This document shows, one piece after another, positions 5,191 through 7,076 of a DNA stretch of 7,076 nucleotides. The notes beneath the pieces were generated by a model. That model saw nothing but the letters and a program-made list of their open reading frames with translations, did no database searches and had not been told where the DNA came from. Positions within the stretch are counted from its first letter, which is position 1. Each line of letters opens with the position of its first letter. The position numbers and the translations under genes were made by a program. Source of the stretch: Deltaproteobacteria bacterium (GTDB lineage Bacteria > Desulfobacterota > DSM-4660 > Desulfatiglandales > HGW-15); the NCBI GenBank assembly GCA_019307805.1, contig JAFDIX010000441.1, positions 1-7,076 on the forward strand. The letters run 5' to 3'.

Positions 5191-7076
5191 ATGGATAATT
5201 ACTCGGTGGTGGGCAAACGCGTTAAAAACAAGGACGCCGTGGCCAAGGTTACGGGAAAGGCTGTTTTTACAGCGGATATAAAGTTAAAAGGGATGCTCTT
5301 CGGCCGGGTATTGCGGTCTAAGGTGGCCCATGCAAAAATCCTCAACATTGATGTTTCAAAAGCGCTGGAACTTAAAGGCGTAAAGGCGGTTGTCACCTGT
5401 AAGGATACCCCCCTGATAAAATACAGCATTCACCCCCTGATGGCTGATAAACTTGCCTTTGAAGATATGAAAGTCAGGCATGTCGGCGATGAAATCGCCG
5501 CTGTGGCAGCCGTGGATGAAGAAACCGCCGCCAAAGCCATATCTTTGATCAAGGTGGATTTGGAAGAGGTTGAGGGCGTATTTGATCCTGTCGAAGCGAT
5601 GAAAGACGGTGCGCCCCAGATTCATGACCATGTTGAAAATAATATTTCGAAACAGTTTACAATGGATTGCGGTGATGTTGAGCAAGGGTTTGCACAATCA
5701 GATTTTATCATGGAAAAGACATTTACGACCCAGGCCCAGGCCCATTGCAGTATTGAAACCCATGTCTGTGTCGCTGAATACAGCCCCGACCACCAGGTCA
5801 CGGTGTGGGTCAATACCCAGGCACCCCACCCGTTGAAACACCGGATCTCTCAGGTCCTTTCCATACCGCCTGATAAAATTCGTGTTATTCCACCCTTTAT
5901 CGGCGGCGCTTTTGGCGGCAAAATTGATCTGGACACCACCCACGTGGCCTGTGTGCTGTTATCCCGGAAAACCAGCAGACCGGTTAAAATTGTCAACACC
6001 CGGGAAGATCAGTTCACGGCAACCCGCATACGGCACCCCACCATCTGCAAATTAAAATTCGGATTCAACCGTGACGGAACCATTGTTGCCAAACAGGCAA
6101 AAGCCATTATCGATAATGGTGCTTACAACAGTCACGGGCCATCGGTGATGGGGTACCATAATGTTATGTTTTCAAGCCTTTACCGCGTGGACAATATATT
6201 CTATGAAGGATCTCTTGTATATACGAATAAAAACTATGGCGGGGCATGCCGGGGCTACGGCGACCCCCAGGCAACATTTGCCCAGGAAACAATGATGGAT
6301 ATGATTGCCGAAAAACTTGAGATGGACCCCATAGAATTAAGATTGATAAATGCGAACCGTCCGGATGAAAAAACTGCCAATGCCGTACAAATAACAAGTT
6401 GCGGTTTGAGTGAGACCCTTGAAGCAGCTAAAAAAGCCTCCAACTGGTCCGAAAAAATGAAGACAAAAAAGAAATATCGCGGTCTTGGTGTTGCATCCAT
6501 GATCTATACCGGCGGCGGCAGCAGGGGGTCCGGTTTTAATTATTCCGGGGCCACTATAAAAATGGATGCCGCCGGAACCATTTTTCTACACACCGGCGCG
6601 ACCGATATCGGCCAGGGATCAAATACTACGCTTACCATGATCGCAGCCGAAACACTAGGAATGGAACCCGAACAGATCCGGCTGATCGCATCTGATACAG
6701 ATGCAACATTACCCTGCATGGGTACATTTGGTTCAAGGGTGACCTTCTGTGCCGGGAATGCTGTGGCCCAGGCCACCCTTGCCCTTAGGGAAAAAATGAT
6801 GGCTCAGGCTGCCAATATATTAGCGGTGCCGGTGAACCAGCTTACGATGAAAGACCGCAGTGTGTTCGTTTCTGAAGAGGCTGACAAAACTGTCTCTTTT
6901 ACACAAATTGGTGCCGTATCTTATGCCCAGAACCAGGAAGTGCTGACAGGGTCCGGATATTATGACGGTCCAGAGGTGGACCCGGATTTTGACCCGAAAA
7001 GCTACTATGCCTATCCGGGGCCTGCCATGACTTTTGCCACACACCTGGCCGAAGTGGAGGTCGATCCGGAGACCGG
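5191..7076 (+). CDS. Molybdenum hydroxylase molybdopterin-binding (large) subunit, 3' end cut by window
   Basis: The frame stays open from ATG 5191 to the window end (628 complete codons, no stop), preceded by GGGGG at 5178-5182. This is the catalytic subunit of a xanthine dehydrogenase-family enzyme, which hydroxylates a carbon (often next to a ring N, or on an aldehyde or aromatic CoA ester) with oxygen from water. The N-terminal a/b-hammerhead domain covers about 15-125 (DAVAKVTGKAVFTADI at 15-30). Cofactor segments follow: QAQAHCSIETH (181-191, with Q183 at the bovine Gln767 position), GGAFGGK (238-244), ACRGYG (352-357, R354 at the bovine Arg880 position), DIGQGSN (472-478) and GSRVTFCAGNA (514-524). 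I245 occupies the position of bovine Glu802, so purine oxidation is unlikely; aldehyde oxidases also carry a hydrophobic residue there. There is no CO-dehydrogenase AYRCSFR loop. The catalytic Glu (bovine Glu1261) would lie beyond the window, with perhaps 100-150 residues missing. Substrate unknown. Confidence 0.93.
   Translation, partial: MDNYSVVGKRVKNKDAVAKVTGKAVFTADIKLKGMLFGRVLRSKVAHAKILNIDVSKALELKGVKAVVTCKDTPLIKYSIHPLMADKLAFEDMKVRHVGDEIAAVAAVDEETAAKAISLIKVDLEEVEGVFDPVEAMKDGAPQIHDHVENNISKQFTMDCGDVEQGFAQSDFIMEKTFTTQAQAHCSIETHVCVAEYSPDHQVTVWVNTQAPHPLKHRISQVLSIPPDKIRVIPPFIGGAFGGKIDLDTTHVACVLLSRKTSRPVKIVNTREDQFTATRIRHPTICKLKFGFNRDGTIVAKQAKAIIDNGAYNSHGPSVMGYHNVMFSSLYRVDNIFYEGSLVYTNKNYGGACRGYGDPQATFAQETMMDMIAEKLEMDPIELRLINANRPDEKTANAVQITSCGLSETLEAAKKASNWSEKMKTKKKYRGLGVASMIYTGGGSRGSGFNYSGATIKMDAAGTIFLHTGATDIGQGSNTTLTMIAAETLGMEPEQIRLIASDTDATLPCMGTFGSRVTFCAGNAVAQATLALREKMMAQAANILAVPVNQLTMKDRSVFVSEEADKTVSFTQIGAVSYAQNQEVLTGSGYYDGPEVDPDFDPKSYYAYPGPAMTFATHLAEVEVDPET

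Noticed and set aside
3782..7076. Standard purine xanthine dehydrogenase (xdhABC) with a purine-pathway amidohydrolase.
   Set aside because: The bovine Glu802 position is Ile, and the CoA-transferase and crotonase neighbours have no place in purine breakdown. Not fully excluded, since hydantoinase-xdh pairs occur in purine clusters.
3782..7076. Aerobic carbon monoxide dehydrogenase, suggested by the FAD-FeS-Mo (coxMSL) gene order.
   Set aside because: The large subunit has GACRGYG instead of the AYRCSFR active-site loop with its copper-binding Cys.

Overview
The window holds six co-directional plus-strand genes, the last one cut by the window end. They look like one catabolic operon or two abutting operons from an anaerobic or facultatively anaerobic bacterium. 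Medium GC content, purine-rich Shine-Dalgarno sites and the mix of class III CoA-transferase, crotonase and molybdenum hydroxylase would suit a Desulfobacterota-type degrader of aromatic or heterocyclic compounds. That placement is an inference; no phylogenetic marker gene is present.

Layout: class III (CaiB/BaiF) acyl-CoA transferase at 50-1258; cyclic amidohydrolase of the dihydropyrimidinase/hydantoinase group at 1319-2686; crotonase-fold (enoyl-CoA hydratase/isomerase) protein at about 2770-3648; a 133-nt gap; then the three subunits of a xanthine dehydrogenase-family molybdenum hydroxylase in the order FAD subunit (3782-4639), [2Fe-2S] subunit (4695-5177) and molybdopterin subunit (5191 to beyond 7076). 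The molybdopterin subunit has no stop codon in the window; it was found by translating the open frame through to the edge (628 complete codons).

A working model for the whole set is that the molybdenum hydroxylase puts a water-derived oxygen on a carbon next to a ring nitrogen to give a lactam or cyclic imide. The amidohydrolase then opens that ring, the CoA-transferase activates the freed carboxylate, and the crotonase-fold enzyme acts on the CoA thioester. The substrate cannot be named from sequence. Two details argue against textbook labels. The molybdenum subunit has Ile where purine-oxidising xanthine dehydrogenase has its substrate-binding Glu. The crotonase protein has Tyr in place of one of the two catalytic Glu residues of true enoyl-CoA hydratases. 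The FAD subunit also lacks the extra iron-sulfur loop of 4-hydroxybenzoyl-CoA reductase.

No RNA genes, mobile elements, CRISPR arrays or integration signatures were seen. Two small tandem hairpins sit at the end of the amidohydrolase gene, and weak inverted repeats lie in the 133-nt gap.
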